A stretch of DNA of 43,810 nt from an uncultured Porphyromonadaceae bacterium (GTDB lineage: Bacteria > Bacteroidota > Bacteroidia > Bacteroidales > Muribaculaceae): assembly GCA_937892215.1 (NCBI GenBank), contig CALAVE010000010.1, positions 1 to 43,810 of the forward strand, in the 5' to 3' direction. Shown here piece after piece: positions 1-7,302 of the stretch (position 1 is the first letter of the stretch; each line of letters opens with the position of its first letter). Under the pieces are notes generated by a model that saw only the letters and a list, made by a program, of their open reading frames with translations, did no database searches and was not told the origin of the DNA. Position numbers and translations under genes: made by a program.

Positions 1-159
1 AAGATTTTACCGAGAATCCAGAGTCTTATCATTATTAACCCATTAACATATAACGGCAATGGACAATTCAGTGTTTTTCTCAGCAGATGGTTTAACTTCC
101 ACAAGTGCTAATCACGTGGCTTATTTATGAAAGAATTTTTCAAAAAAATGTAAAAAGAC

Positions 160-191
160 TTGACAAGGGGGTATGTGATGTTGTAATTTTG
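160..191 (+). promoter_or_regulatory. Bacteroidetes-type promoter for the DUF3098-uppP-truB-queA block
   Basis: TTGACA starts at 160 and TAATTTTG lies at 184-191, matching the Bacteroidetes -33 TTTG / -7 TAnnTTTG pattern with a 21-bp gap. Transcription would start near 198, leaving a leader of about 90 nt before the ATG at 287. Bases 1-159 hold no gene I can recognise. Confidence 0.7.
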
Positions 192-286
192 CACGGCGAA
201 ACGGGTGATAGGTGCTGAATGAACCGGCGTTAGCGTGCCGGAATCCTGTCGCTACGGAACAGATAATTCAAAACAACGATAAAATT

Positions 287-598
287 ATGGCTAAAAACGA
301 GAAGAAACCTGTGGGTAAGGCTGCTGCGCCGAAGAAGCAAGAGGAGCAGTTGCCGCTCGGGAAGATTAATTTCATCATGATAGCGGTGAGTGTGCTGCTG
401 ATAGTGATAGGCTTTGTGCTGATGTGGGGTAGTCCCAATGTGGGTGACACGTTCAATGACGACATATTCTCCACCTCGCGCACGCTGGTTGGTCCCATGC
501 TTTCGCTTGCGGGTTTTGTGCTGGTGGTTCCTTCCATTATCTGGCGTCCTAAAAAGAAAGTTGTGATTCGCGTATCTAAAGAGGAGGTGGAGGTATGA
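287..598 (+). CDS. DUF3098 family small membrane protein
   Basis: A 103-residue protein with a Lys-rich N-terminus, a membrane segment at about 27-45, the polar stretch GSPNVGDTFNDDIFS, and a second membrane segment at about 65-86, followed by a basic/acidic tail. This matches DUF3098, a Bacteroidetes family that usually lies between ftsX and uppP; its function is unknown. The reading frame is open back to a GTG at 212, but the ATG at 287 starts the conserved part and is preferred. The stop overlaps the uppP start by 4 nt (ATGA), so the two are translationally coupled. No ftsX is visible in the 286 bp upstream, and the gene has its own promoter. Confidence 0.85.
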   Translation: MAKNEKKPVGKAAAPKKQEEQLPLGKINFIMIAVSVLLIVIGFVLMWGSPNVGDTFNDDIFSTSRTLVGPMLSLAGFVLVVPSIIWRPKKKVVIRVSKEEVEV

Positions 599-1395
599 GT
601 TGGTTCCAAGCGTTGATACTGGGTATTATACAGGGACTTACTGAGTATCTGCCCGTGAGCAGCAGTGGCCATCTGGCCATAGGTCAGGCCTTGTTCGGGA
701 TGGAGAACGGAGAAGAGAACCTTATGTTCACGGTAGCGGTTCATGTGGCCACGGTTCTGTCCACGCTGGTGATACTGTGGCGCGAGATAGACTGGATACT
801 GAAGGGACTGTTCAAGTTCGAGATGAATCCCGAGACAAAATATTTCATCAACATACTGATTTCCATGATACCTGTGGGCATCGTGGGCGTGTTCTTCAAG
901 GACTACGTGGAGGAGATTTTCGGCTCAGGTCTGCTGGTGGTGGGTTTCTGCCTGCTAATCACAGCCTCGCTGCTGACGTTCTCTTACTACGCGAAGCCTC
1001 GGGTGAAGGAAGAAATCTCGTGGAAAGACGCGCTGGTTATGGGTTTGGCCCAGGCCGTGGCAGTGTTGCCGGGCGTTTCGCGCTCGGGCTCCACGATAGC
1101 GACCGGCCTGTTGCTTGGCAACAAGAAAGAGAGTCTGGCGCAGTTCTCGTTCCTGATGGTGATACCACCCATACTGGGCGAGGCGTTGCTCGACACCGTG
1201 AAGATGGCTAAGGGCGTAGATGTGATGGGCAGCATAGAGATGCTGCCGCTTTGCGTGGGATTCCTTGCCGCATTTTTGTCGGGGTGTTTCGCCTGCAAGT
1301 GGATGATAGACATAGTGAAGCGCGGGAAACTCATCTACTTCGGTATCTACTGTGCCGTGGTGGGACTGGGCGTAATCATATATTCATTACTGTAA
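595..1395 (+). CDS. uppP: undecaprenyl-diphosphatase (bacitracin resistance protein)
   Basis: A 266-residue polytopic inner-membrane enzyme that dephosphorylates undecaprenyl pyrophosphate so the lipid carrier can be reused for peptidoglycan and polysaccharide export. Both family signatures are present: GLTEYLPVSSSGH at residues 14-26 and PGVSRSGST at 159-167, which form the catalytic site. Length and hydrophobic pattern are normal for UppP/BacA. It overlaps the DUF3098 gene by 4 nt and is followed after 19 bp by truB, so it sits in one transcription unit with them. Confidence 0.96.
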   Translation: MSWFQALILGIIQGLTEYLPVSSSGHLAIGQALFGMENGEENLMFTVAVHVATVLSTLVILWREIDWILKGLFKFEMNPETKYFINILISMIPVGIVGVFFKDYVEEIFGSGLLVVGFCLLITASLLTFSYYAKPRVKEEISWKDALVMGLAQAVAVLPGVSRSGSTIATGLLLGNKKESLAQFSFLMVIPPILGEALLDTVKMAKGVDVMGSIEMLPLCVGFLAAFLSGCFACKWMIDIVKRGKLIYFGIYCAVVGLGVIIYSLL

Positions 1396-1414
1396 AAGCA
1401 GGTTTTGAGCGCGG

Positions 1415-2251
1415 GTGGAAAAGCTTCTTAATCCCATAGAAGGAGAGATATTCAGCATAGACAAGCCACTGGGCTGGACGTCGTTCGCCGTGGTGAAGAA
1501 GGTGCGAGCGCGCTTGCGCGACCGTCTGAAGGTGAAGAATATCCGCGTGGGACACGCAGGCACCCTCGACCCGCTGGCGACCGGAGTCCTCACAGTGGTT
1601 ACAGGCCGCAAGACCAAAGAGATAGAGCGGCTTCAGGCCGGCATAAAGGAGTATGTGGCCGATATCCGGCTGGGCGAGACCACGCCGTCGTTTGACATGG
1701 AGACCGAAGTGGATGCCACGATGGAGTGGCGTCACATCACCCGAGAGAGGGTGGAAAGGGTGCTCTGTGAGCAGTTCACAGGTGAGATAGAGCAGATACC
1801 GCCATCGTTCTCGGCCTGCAAGATAGACGGTAAGCCGGCCTACAAGTTGGCTCGCAAAGGCGAGGAAGTGAGTATCCGAGCGAAGAAACTCGTGATAGAC
1901 GAGATAGAGGTGCTGGAATGTGGCCTGCCCACCGAGCCTACGCTGCGAATAAGAGTAGTGTGCAGCAAAGGCACCTATATCCGTGCCCTGGCGCGCGACA
2001 TAGGCGAGGCGCTGGAGAGCGGTGCGCACCTGACGGGACTGAGGCGAACGCGAGTGGGGGACGTCGGGGTGGAGGACTGCCTGAGTATGGAGCAAGTGAT
2101 GGAGACGCTGAGCGAGGCACAGTATGTGCCACCGGCCGAGGCCGAGGAGATGCGGATAGAGCAGGAGCGGATAGAAAACCGCCGTCGCGCCGCCGCCATG
2201 AAGCTGGCCCGAGAGACCCGCAAAAGCCGCCGCTCGCAGTTGAAGGACTGA
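1415..2251 (+). CDS. truB: tRNA pseudouridine(55) synthase TruB
   Basis: A 278-residue enzyme that makes pseudouridine 55 in the T-loop of tRNAs. The catalytic motif HAGTLDPLATG carries the nucleophile Asp52, and downstream blocks (QIPPSFSACKIDGKPAYKLARKG; KGTYIRALARDIG) are typical of TruB. The start is a GTG at 1415, chosen because it begins the conserved region 19 bp after uppP and no ATG fits. The C-terminal ~40 residues are rich in Glu/Arg and look like a basic tail. Part of the DUF3098-uppP-truB-queA block. Confidence 0.95.
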   Translation: MEKLLNPIEGEIFSIDKPLGWTSFAVVKKVRARLRDRLKVKNIRVGHAGTLDPLATGVLTVVTGRKTKEIERLQAGIKEYVADIRLGETTPSFDMETEVDATMEWRHITRERVERVLCEQFTGEIEQIPPSFSACKIDGKPAYKLARKGEEVSIRAKKLVIDEIEVLECGLPTEPTLRIRVVCSKGTYIRALARDIGEALESGAHLTGLRRTRVGDVGVEDCLSMEQVMETLSEAQYVPPAEAEEMRIEQERIENRRRAAAMKLARETRKSRRSQLKD

Positions 2252-2301
2252 GCCACAGAGAGAAGAAATTAATAACAGAAACAATCAAGATAAGAAGAGA
2301 A

Positions 2302-3354
2302 ATGAAACTTTCGGAATTTGACAACAAAATGCCTGCCGAGTTGATAGCGACACATCCGGCTGAGCACCGCGACGAGTCGCGGATGCTGGTTCTTCACAAG
2401 AAGACCGGTGAAATAGAGCACCGCATTTTCAAGGAAATCCTCGAGTACTTCGACGACGGCGACCTGATGGTGTTCAATGACACGCAGGTGTTTCCGGCCA
2501 AGTTGATAGGCAACAAGGAGAAGACCGGGGCGCGGATAGAGGTGTTCCTGCTTCGCGAGTTGAACGAGGAAAACAAGTTGTGGGACGTGCTTGTGGAGCC
2601 GGCGCGTAAAATCCGTATTGGCAACAAACTTTATTTCGGCTTGGACGATTCCATGGTGGCCGAGGTGATAGACAACACCACGTCGCGCGGCCGCACGCTG
2701 CGATTCCTCTACGACGGTCCGCACGACGAGTTCAAGCGCAACTTGTACGCACTGGGCAGCACCCCGTTGCCATACTACATCAAGCGCGAATCAGAGCCCG
2801 ATGACGTGGAGCGCTATCAGACCATTTTCGCCAAGAATGAGGGCGCGGTGGTGGCACCGGCAGCCGGACTTCATTTCAGCCGCGAGCTGATGAAGCGCAT
2901 GGAGATAAAGGGCGTGGATGCCGATTATCTGACGATGCACATAGGTCTGGGCACCTTCCGTAACATCGACGTGGAGGACCTGACCAAGCACCGCATGGAC
3001 AGCGAGCAGATGGAAGTGAGCGAGGCGTTTGTGGCGAATTTCAACAAGAAGCGTGACGACGGTCACCGCGTGTGTGCTGTGGGCGCATCCACGCTGCGCG
3101 CGCTGGAGAGCGCAGCCGGCATGAACGGTCACGTGAAGGCTTATTCCGGCTGGTCGAACAAGTTTATTTTCCCGCCCTACGACTTCACGACGTCGGACGC
3201 GTTGGTTACCAATTTCCATATGCCATTTTCCATAATGCTGATGCTTACGGCCGCATTCGGCGGGTATGAGAACGTGATGAACGCCTACAAGGTGGCCATC
3301 AAGGAGAAATACCGCTTCGGGGCATACGGCGATGCCATGCTCATAGTGGACTAA
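2302..3354 (+). CDS. queA: S-adenosylmethionine:tRNA ribosyltransferase-isomerase QueA
   Basis: A 350-residue enzyme that transfers and isomerises the ribosyl moiety of SAM onto preQ1-tRNA to give epoxyqueuosine. Conserved blocks include VFNDTQVFPAKL, the YQTIFAKNEGAVVAPAAGLHF stretch, and the C-terminal TNFHMPFSIMLMLTAAFGG. The frame is open far upstream into truB, but the start is the ATG at 2302 (MKLSEFD), which matches the family N-terminus. It lies 50 bp after truB. A second, more divergent QueA-like gene is present at 16090-17331, so this copy, with the standard N-terminus and length, is the better candidate for the true queuosine enzyme. Confidence 0.95.
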   Translation: MKLSEFDNKMPAELIATHPAEHRDESRMLVLHKKTGEIEHRIFKEILEYFDDGDLMVFNDTQVFPAKLIGNKEKTGARIEVFLLRELNEENKLWDVLVEPARKIRIGNKLYFGLDDSMVAEVIDNTTSRGRTLRFLYDGPHDEFKRNLYALGSTPLPYYIKRESEPDDVERYQTIFAKNEGAVVAPAAGLHFSRELMKRMEIKGVDADYLTMHIGLGTFRNIDVEDLTKHRMDSEQMEVSEAFVANFNKKRDDGHRVCAVGASTLRALESAAGMNGHVKAYSGWSNKFIFPPYDFTTSDALVTNFHMPFSIMLMLTAAFGGYENVMNAYKVAIKEKYRFGAYGDAMLIVD

Positions 3355-3429
3355 ACGGCTCAAAAGCCTCGCGAAGCATGGCAAAAGTACGGCAAAAAAA
3401 GTTTTTTTGAAAAAAAAGTGGGCAAAATA

Positions 3430-3459
3430 TTGCCATTTCAAAAATAATGCCTACCTTTG
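3430..3459 (+). promoter_or_regulatory. promoter of tRNA-Lys
   Basis: TTG at 3430-3432 and TACCTTTG at 3452-3459, a 19-bp gap, 26 bp ahead of the mature tRNA. The -33 element sits inside the short inverted repeat GGCAA-AATA-TTGCC (3421-3434). Confidence 0.7.
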
Positions 3460-3485
3460 CAACGCTTTTCTGAGGTAAAAGAGAT

Positions 3486-3558
3486 GACTCCGTGGCTCAG
3501 TTGGTAGAGCAACTGACTCTTAATCAGTGGGTCGTGGGTTCGAGCCCCACCGGGGTCA
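3486..3558 (+). tRNA. tRNA-Lys (anticodon CTT)
   Basis: A 73-nt cloverleaf. Acceptor GACTCCG (3486-3492) pairs with CGGGGTC (3551-3557) with one G-T pair. The D-arm is GCTC/GAGC, the anticodon stem ACTGA/TCAGT around loop CTCTTAA, and the T-arm GTGGG/CCCAC with TTCGAGC. The discriminator is A3558 and CCA is not encoded. Confidence 0.96.
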
Positions 3559-3563
3559 CAAAG

Positions 3564-3602
3564 CGCTGACGGTTCAGATTTTGAATCGCCGGCGTTTTTT
3601 TT
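3564..3602 (+). terminator. rho-independent terminator after tRNA-Lys
   Basis: CGCTGACGGTTCA pairs with TGAATCGCCGGCG (one A-C mismatch, two G-T pairs) around a short AT-rich loop, followed directly by eight T. It ends the tRNA-Lys transcript. Confidence 0.85.
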
Positions 3603-3720
3603 ATGCTAAATGCGCCAGCCGACATTGAGGAATGGCGCGGGCAGAGGGAAAAGCGTGCCGTGGCAACAAGTGGTGAGAGGCGAGTGCTGACGAGGGCTGC
3701 GTGATTTGCAGAAAATAGAC

Positions 3721-3751
3721 TTGCAACGGTGGATAGTTTGGAGTAATTTTG
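3721..3751 (+). promoter_or_regulatory. promoter of mtaB
   Basis: TTG at 3721-3723 and TAATTTTG at 3744-3751, a 20-bp gap, 25 bp before the mtaB ATG. Confidence 0.7.
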
Positions 3752-3776
3752 CAGTCGGAAAAAGCGATACGGAACA

Positions 3777-5087
3777 ATGGCAGAGAAAGGACATAAAGGT
3801 TACAAGGTGAAGTTTGCCACGCTGGGGTGCAAACTGAATTTCGCGGAGACAGCCACGATAGGCCGGCAACTGCGTGAGCTGGGCGTGAGTGCGGTGGAGA
3901 AAGGCGAAACACCCGACGTGTGCGTGGTGAACACATGTAGTGTGACAGCGTTGGCCGATGCCAAGTGTCGTCAGCAGATACGCAAACTCATAAAACTCTA
4001 TCCGGGCGCATTGATGGTGGTGACAGGTTGCTATGCGCAACTCAAGAGCGAAGAGGTGAAGGCGATACCCGGAGTGGACATTGTGTTGGGCAGCGAGCAG
4101 AAAGGAGAAGTGGCGGCGTATGTGATGCGGGGGCTTGAGGCTCGAGAGAGAGAAGTGGTGGTGACTCCTATGCCCCAGATACGCAAGTTTGTCCCGTCGT
4201 GCGAATGTGGCGATCGCACACGGTATTTCCTCAAGGTCCAGGACGGTTGCAACTACTACTGCAGTTACTGCACGATTCCGTTTGCCCGCGGTCGCAGCCG
4301 GAGTGGTTCCATAGAGTCGCTTACCGAGCAGGCGCATCAGGTGGCGGCTCAGGGTGGCGCAGAGATAGTGATAACGGGGGTGAATATAGGAGACTTTGGG
4401 AACGGCACCGGAGAGCATCTGCTGGACCTGCTGAAAAGTCTGGACCGCGTGGAAGGAGTGGCGCGATACCGGATATCGTCGATAGAACCCGACCTGCTTA
4501 CCGACGAGATAATAGAATTCTGCGCAGCGTCGGAGAAATTTATGCCCCATTTCCACATTCCGTTGCAGAGCGGAAGTGACGAAGTGTTGCGGCTGATGCG
4601 CCGCCACTACGACACGGCACTGTTTGCCCATAAAGTGCGTCGCATCAAGGAACTGATGCCCCACTGTTTCATAGGCGTGGACGTGATGGTGGGGACCAGG
4701 GGAGAGACACCGGAACTGTTCGAGGATAGTTACCGTTTTGTGGAGAGTCTGGATGTGACGCACCTGCATGTGTTTCCCTATAGCGAGCGTCCCGGAACGC
4801 TGGCGCTGAAAATTCCCTATGTGGTGGACGGTAAGACCAAGCAGGAGCGAGTGGCGCGGATGCTGGAACTCAGCGAGGGCAAACAGCGAAAATTCACGGA
4901 GCGATACCTGGGGACCGCGCGTCCGGTGCTGCTGGAGCAGGCGCGAGCAGGCAAGCCGATGCACGGCTTTACCGACAACTACATCCGCGTGAATGTGGCC
5001 ACGAGTGAAGAACTCACCAACAAGGTGGCAATGGTGCACCTGCTGCACCTGCGCGAGGACCTTAGCGTTGACGGCGAGGTGGTGTAA
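3777..5087 (+). CDS. mtaB: tRNA t6A37 methylthiotransferase MtaB
   Basis: A 436-residue radical-SAM enzyme that adds a methylthio group to N6-threonylcarbamoyladenosine at position 37 of tRNAs. The N-terminal MTTase domain has the conserved FATLGCKLNFAE (Cys18) and VVNTCSVT cysteines that bind the auxiliary cluster. The radical-SAM motif CNYYCSYC is at Cys158, Cys162 and Cys165, and the C-terminus looks like a TRAM RNA-binding domain. The LGCKLN start and VNTCSVT spacing favour MtaB over MiaB and RimO. It is transcribed alone from its own promoter. Confidence 0.93.
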   Translation: MAEKGHKGYKVKFATLGCKLNFAETATIGRQLRELGVSAVEKGETPDVCVVNTCSVTALADAKCRQQIRKLIKLYPGALMVVTGCYAQLKSEEVKAIPGVDIVLGSEQKGEVAAYVMRGLEAREREVVVTPMPQIRKFVPSCECGDRTRYFLKVQDGCNYYCSYCTIPFARGRSRSGSIESLTEQAHQVAAQGGAEIVITGVNIGDFGNGTGEHLLDLLKSLDRVEGVARYRISSIEPDLLTDEIIEFCAASEKFMPHFHIPLQSGSDEVLRLMRRHYDTALFAHKVRRIKELMPHCFIGVDVMVGTRGETPELFEDSYRFVESLDVTHLHVFPYSERPGTLALKIPYVVDGKTKQERVARMLELSEGKQRKFTERYLGTARPVLLEQARAGKPMHGFTDNYIRVNVATSEELTNKVAMVHLLHLREDLSVDGEVV

Positions 5088-5145
5088 AAAATGAAGAGCC
5101 TTCAGGTTACAAAAAGGCTCAATCCGTGAGAAGAGCGGCAAAAAA

Positions 5146-5177
5146 TTTGCTAAATGCTAAAGCATTTAGTAATTTTG
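5146..5177 (+). promoter_or_regulatory. promoter of the rpoN run
   Basis: A textbook Bacteroidetes promoter: TTTG at 5146-5149, TAATTTTG at 5170-5177, 20-bp spacer, with the rpoN ATG only 4 bp beyond the -7 box. The message would start at or just upstream of the ATG, so translation may be nearly leaderless or use a downstream start. Confidence 0.75.
5150..5169. promoter_or_regulatory. perfect inverted repeat filling the rpoN promoter spacer (candidate operator)
   Basis: CTAAATGC-TAAA-GCATTTAG: two perfect 8-bp arms around a 4-bp centre, occupying exactly the 20 bp between the -33 and -7 elements. A dimeric repressor bound here would block the promoter. The regulator is not known. Confidence 0.5.
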
Positions 5178-5181
5178 CATT

Positions 5182-6639
5182 ATGGCAGGAAAAACGGCTT
5201 TAACACAGGAACAGAAACTGACGCAACGGTTGTCGGTACTTCAGATGCAGTTGTCGCCCTTGATGGAGATGAGCAACAACGAGCTGGAGGAGCGTGTGGA
5301 GCGCGAGTTGGACGACAATCCTGCACTTGAAAAGGCGGAGGACCCAACAGAGGGCGAGTTGGACAAGACACAAGACGGAGAGGAATACACCGAGACCGCC
5401 GACCAGTTGCAGGCGGCAGATTACGCTTCGGATGATGATATCCCCTCTTATAGGCTCAGGGCCAACAACAGCAGTGCCGATGATGATTATCAGGGGCCTG
5501 TGGCAGTGGCCGAGGATACGCTGGGCGACAAGTTGCTGGAGCAGATTCATGAGCGAGAGATGAGCGAGCGCGATTACACCATAGCCGAGTACATTGTGGG
5601 CAATCTGGATGATGACGGCCGTTTGGTGCGAAGCGCGTCGGCTATAGCCGACGACATAACATTCAACCGAGGCGTTACGGTAGAGGCCGACGAGGTGCAG
5701 CGTATGATAGAAGAGGTACAGAGTTTGGACCCTGCGGGCATAGCTGCTCGTGACCTGCAGGAGTGCCTGCTGCTGCAGATGCGTCGCAAGCCCGAGAATG
5801 AGCTTAACCGCTTGGTGACCGAGATACTGACAAATCACTTTCAGGACTTTGCCCAGCACCGATATGAAGAATTATGCTCTGATTTAGGAATCAGTCGTGC
5901 CACGCTGAGCCAAGCCAGCGAGTGCATCACCCGACTTGACCCCAAGCCCGGCCGCGCGTACTCAAGTTCCACCCTTGCCGACTACGGGAACAAGATTACC
6001 CCCGACTTCATAGTGGAGGTTGACGGAGATACTCTGACGCTGACCCTCCCCAACAGCATTCCGGCGCTACAGATTTCGGAGAGTTACCAGATTATTAATG
6101 ACTATTACACCACACACCAGCCTAAGACCAAGCAGCAGGCGGCAGAAGCGGCCGTAGCGCGGCAGCAGTATGACTCAGCGGCCAACTTCATCCGCCTGAT
6201 AAAGATGCGCCAAGAGACACTGTTCCGCACCATGCGCTCCATTATGGACCACCAGCGGCAGTTTTTCGTCACGGGTGATGAGAGCGCGATGGCGCCGCTC
6301 ACCCTGAAAGACGTGGCGGCCGACATCGGCAACGACGCTTCGGTGGTGTCGCGGGCCACCACCAACAAGTACGTGGGCACCCCGTGGGGCACATTCTCGC
6401 TCAAGCACTTCTTCAACGAAGGCATCACAACGAGCGACGGAGAGACGGTGAGCACTAAGCAGACAAAGAATATGATAAGCGAAATCGTGGCTGAGGAGGA
6501 TAAACGTCGTCCGCTCAGCGATGAGCAGATAAGGATAAAACTGAAAAGCCAGGGGCATGACATATCGCGGCGCACGGTGAGCAAGTATCGTGAGCAGTTG
6601 TCTATACCCAAGGCCGGATTAAGAAAGGAACTGAAATGA
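5182..6639 (+). CDS. rpoN: RNA polymerase sigma-54 factor RpoN
   Basis: A 485-residue sigma-54 factor, which directs RNA polymerase to -24/-12 promoters and needs AAA+ activators. Region I is the Gln/Leu-rich start (LTQRLSVLQMQLSPLMEMSNNELEERVERELDDNPALE), followed by an acidic Region II. The core-binding domain and HTH come next, and the RpoN box SRRTVSKYRE is at residues 462-471, with Ser for the usual first Ala. Length is normal. The stop overlaps the next gene by 4 nt. A strong sigma-54 promoter lies in this window at 42543-42558. No activator gene is visible. Confidence 0.96.
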   Translation: MAGKTALTQEQKLTQRLSVLQMQLSPLMEMSNNELEERVERELDDNPALEKAEDPTEGELDKTQDGEEYTETADQLQAADYASDDDIPSYRLRANNSSADDDYQGPVAVAEDTLGDKLLEQIHEREMSERDYTIAEYIVGNLDDDGRLVRSASAIADDITFNRGVTVEADEVQRMIEEVQSLDPAGIAARDLQECLLLQMRRKPENELNRLVTEILTNHFQDFAQHRYEELCSDLGISRATLSQASECITRLDPKPGRAYSSSTLADYGNKITPDFIVEVDGDTLTLTLPNSIPALQISESYQIINDYYTTHQPKTKQQAAEAAVARQQYDSAANFIRLIKMRQETLFRTMRSIMDHQRQFFVTGDESAMAPLTLKDVAADIGNDASVVSRATTNKYVGTPWGTFSLKHFFNEGITTSDGETVSTKQTKNMISEIVAEEDKRRPLSDEQIRIKLKSQGHDISRRTVSKYREQLSIPKAGLRKELK

Positions 6640-7283
6640 TAAAGACGAGTGACCAATCCATGACGCGCCTGCTGATAGCGGCTGCACGAGCATTTTCCAC
6701 GATACTGAGTCCGTTGCTAATGCCCACCTACGGCGTGCTACTGATTCTGTGGACTTCTGTGCTGTGCTATCTGCCAACCGGAACCCGAATGGCCGTGCTT
6801 GCAGTGATACTGGGCATAACGTGCATATTGCCCATGGTATTCATAACCGTGCTTCACAACGTGGGGTTCATCAAGGACAAGCGGCTGGTGAAGCAAAACG
6901 AGCGTCTGGTTCCATACTGTTTCGGGGCGTTGTGCTACGTGGGTGCCACATTCTACATGATACACATCCACTCACCGCAATGGGTGGTAATGTTTATGAT
7001 AGGCAGCACTGTGGCGTGCGTGATAACACTGCTGGTGAACCAGAAGTGGAAAATCAGCGCTCACATGACCGGCATAGGCGGCATAGTGGCACTTATCTAT
7101 CAAATCCACATACAGGGTCTGGGAGCGCTGAACACCTTTTGGCTGCTGTGCGTCACCATACTGCTGAGCGGAATTCTGGGAACGTCGCGTCTGATTCTGC
7201 ACCGTCACACACTGTGGCAGGTGCTGGCAGGTTTCGCATCGGGATTCATGTGCGTCTTTTTATCAATAGCCCTATTCGGGTAA
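6636..7283 (+). CDS. PAP2-like polytopic membrane protein
   Basis: A 215-residue inner-membrane protein with about six membrane segments. Two stretches resemble the PAP2 phosphatase signature: KISAHMTG for motif P2 (SGH) and SRLILHRHTLWQV for P3 (SR-x5-H-x3-D), but the P3 Asp is Gln and P1 (K-x6-RP) is degenerate, as KDKRLVKQNERLVP. It may be a lipid phosphatase subfamily with altered residues or a non-catalytic relative. It is coupled to rpoN by a 4-nt overlap and lies 19 bp before ispG, an isoprenoid gene, which fits a role in lipid or prenyl-phosphate metabolism (inference). Confidence 0.6.
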   Translation: MIKTSDQSMTRLLIAAARAFSTILSPLLMPTYGVLLILWTSVLCYLPTGTRMAVLAVILGITCILPMVFITVLHNVGFIKDKRLVKQNERLVPYCFGALCYVGATFYMIHIHSPQWVVMFMIGSTVACVITLLVNQKWKISAHMTGIGGIVALIYQIHIQGLGALNTFWLLCVTILLSGILGTSRLILHRHTLWQVLAGFASGFMCVFLSIALFG

Positions 7284-7302
7284 AAAACAGAATATCACCA
7301 AG

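Noticed and set aside
1918..2301. Long N-terminal extension of the queA reading frame into truB
   Set aside because: It overlaps the well-supported truB in another frame and has no family similarity; QueA starts at 2302.
3419..3433. GG-N10-GC pair (TGGGCAAAATATTGC) resembling a sigma-54 site before tRNA-Lys
   Set aside because: The -24 half lacks the CAC of TGGCAC and the tRNA has a good primary-sigma promoter at 3430-3459.
3606..5141. 511-codon open frame on the minus strand opposite mtaB
   Set aside because: The protein is His/Leu/Arg-rich without domains and lies wholly opposite a conserved gene; it is an antisense shadow of GC-rich codon use.
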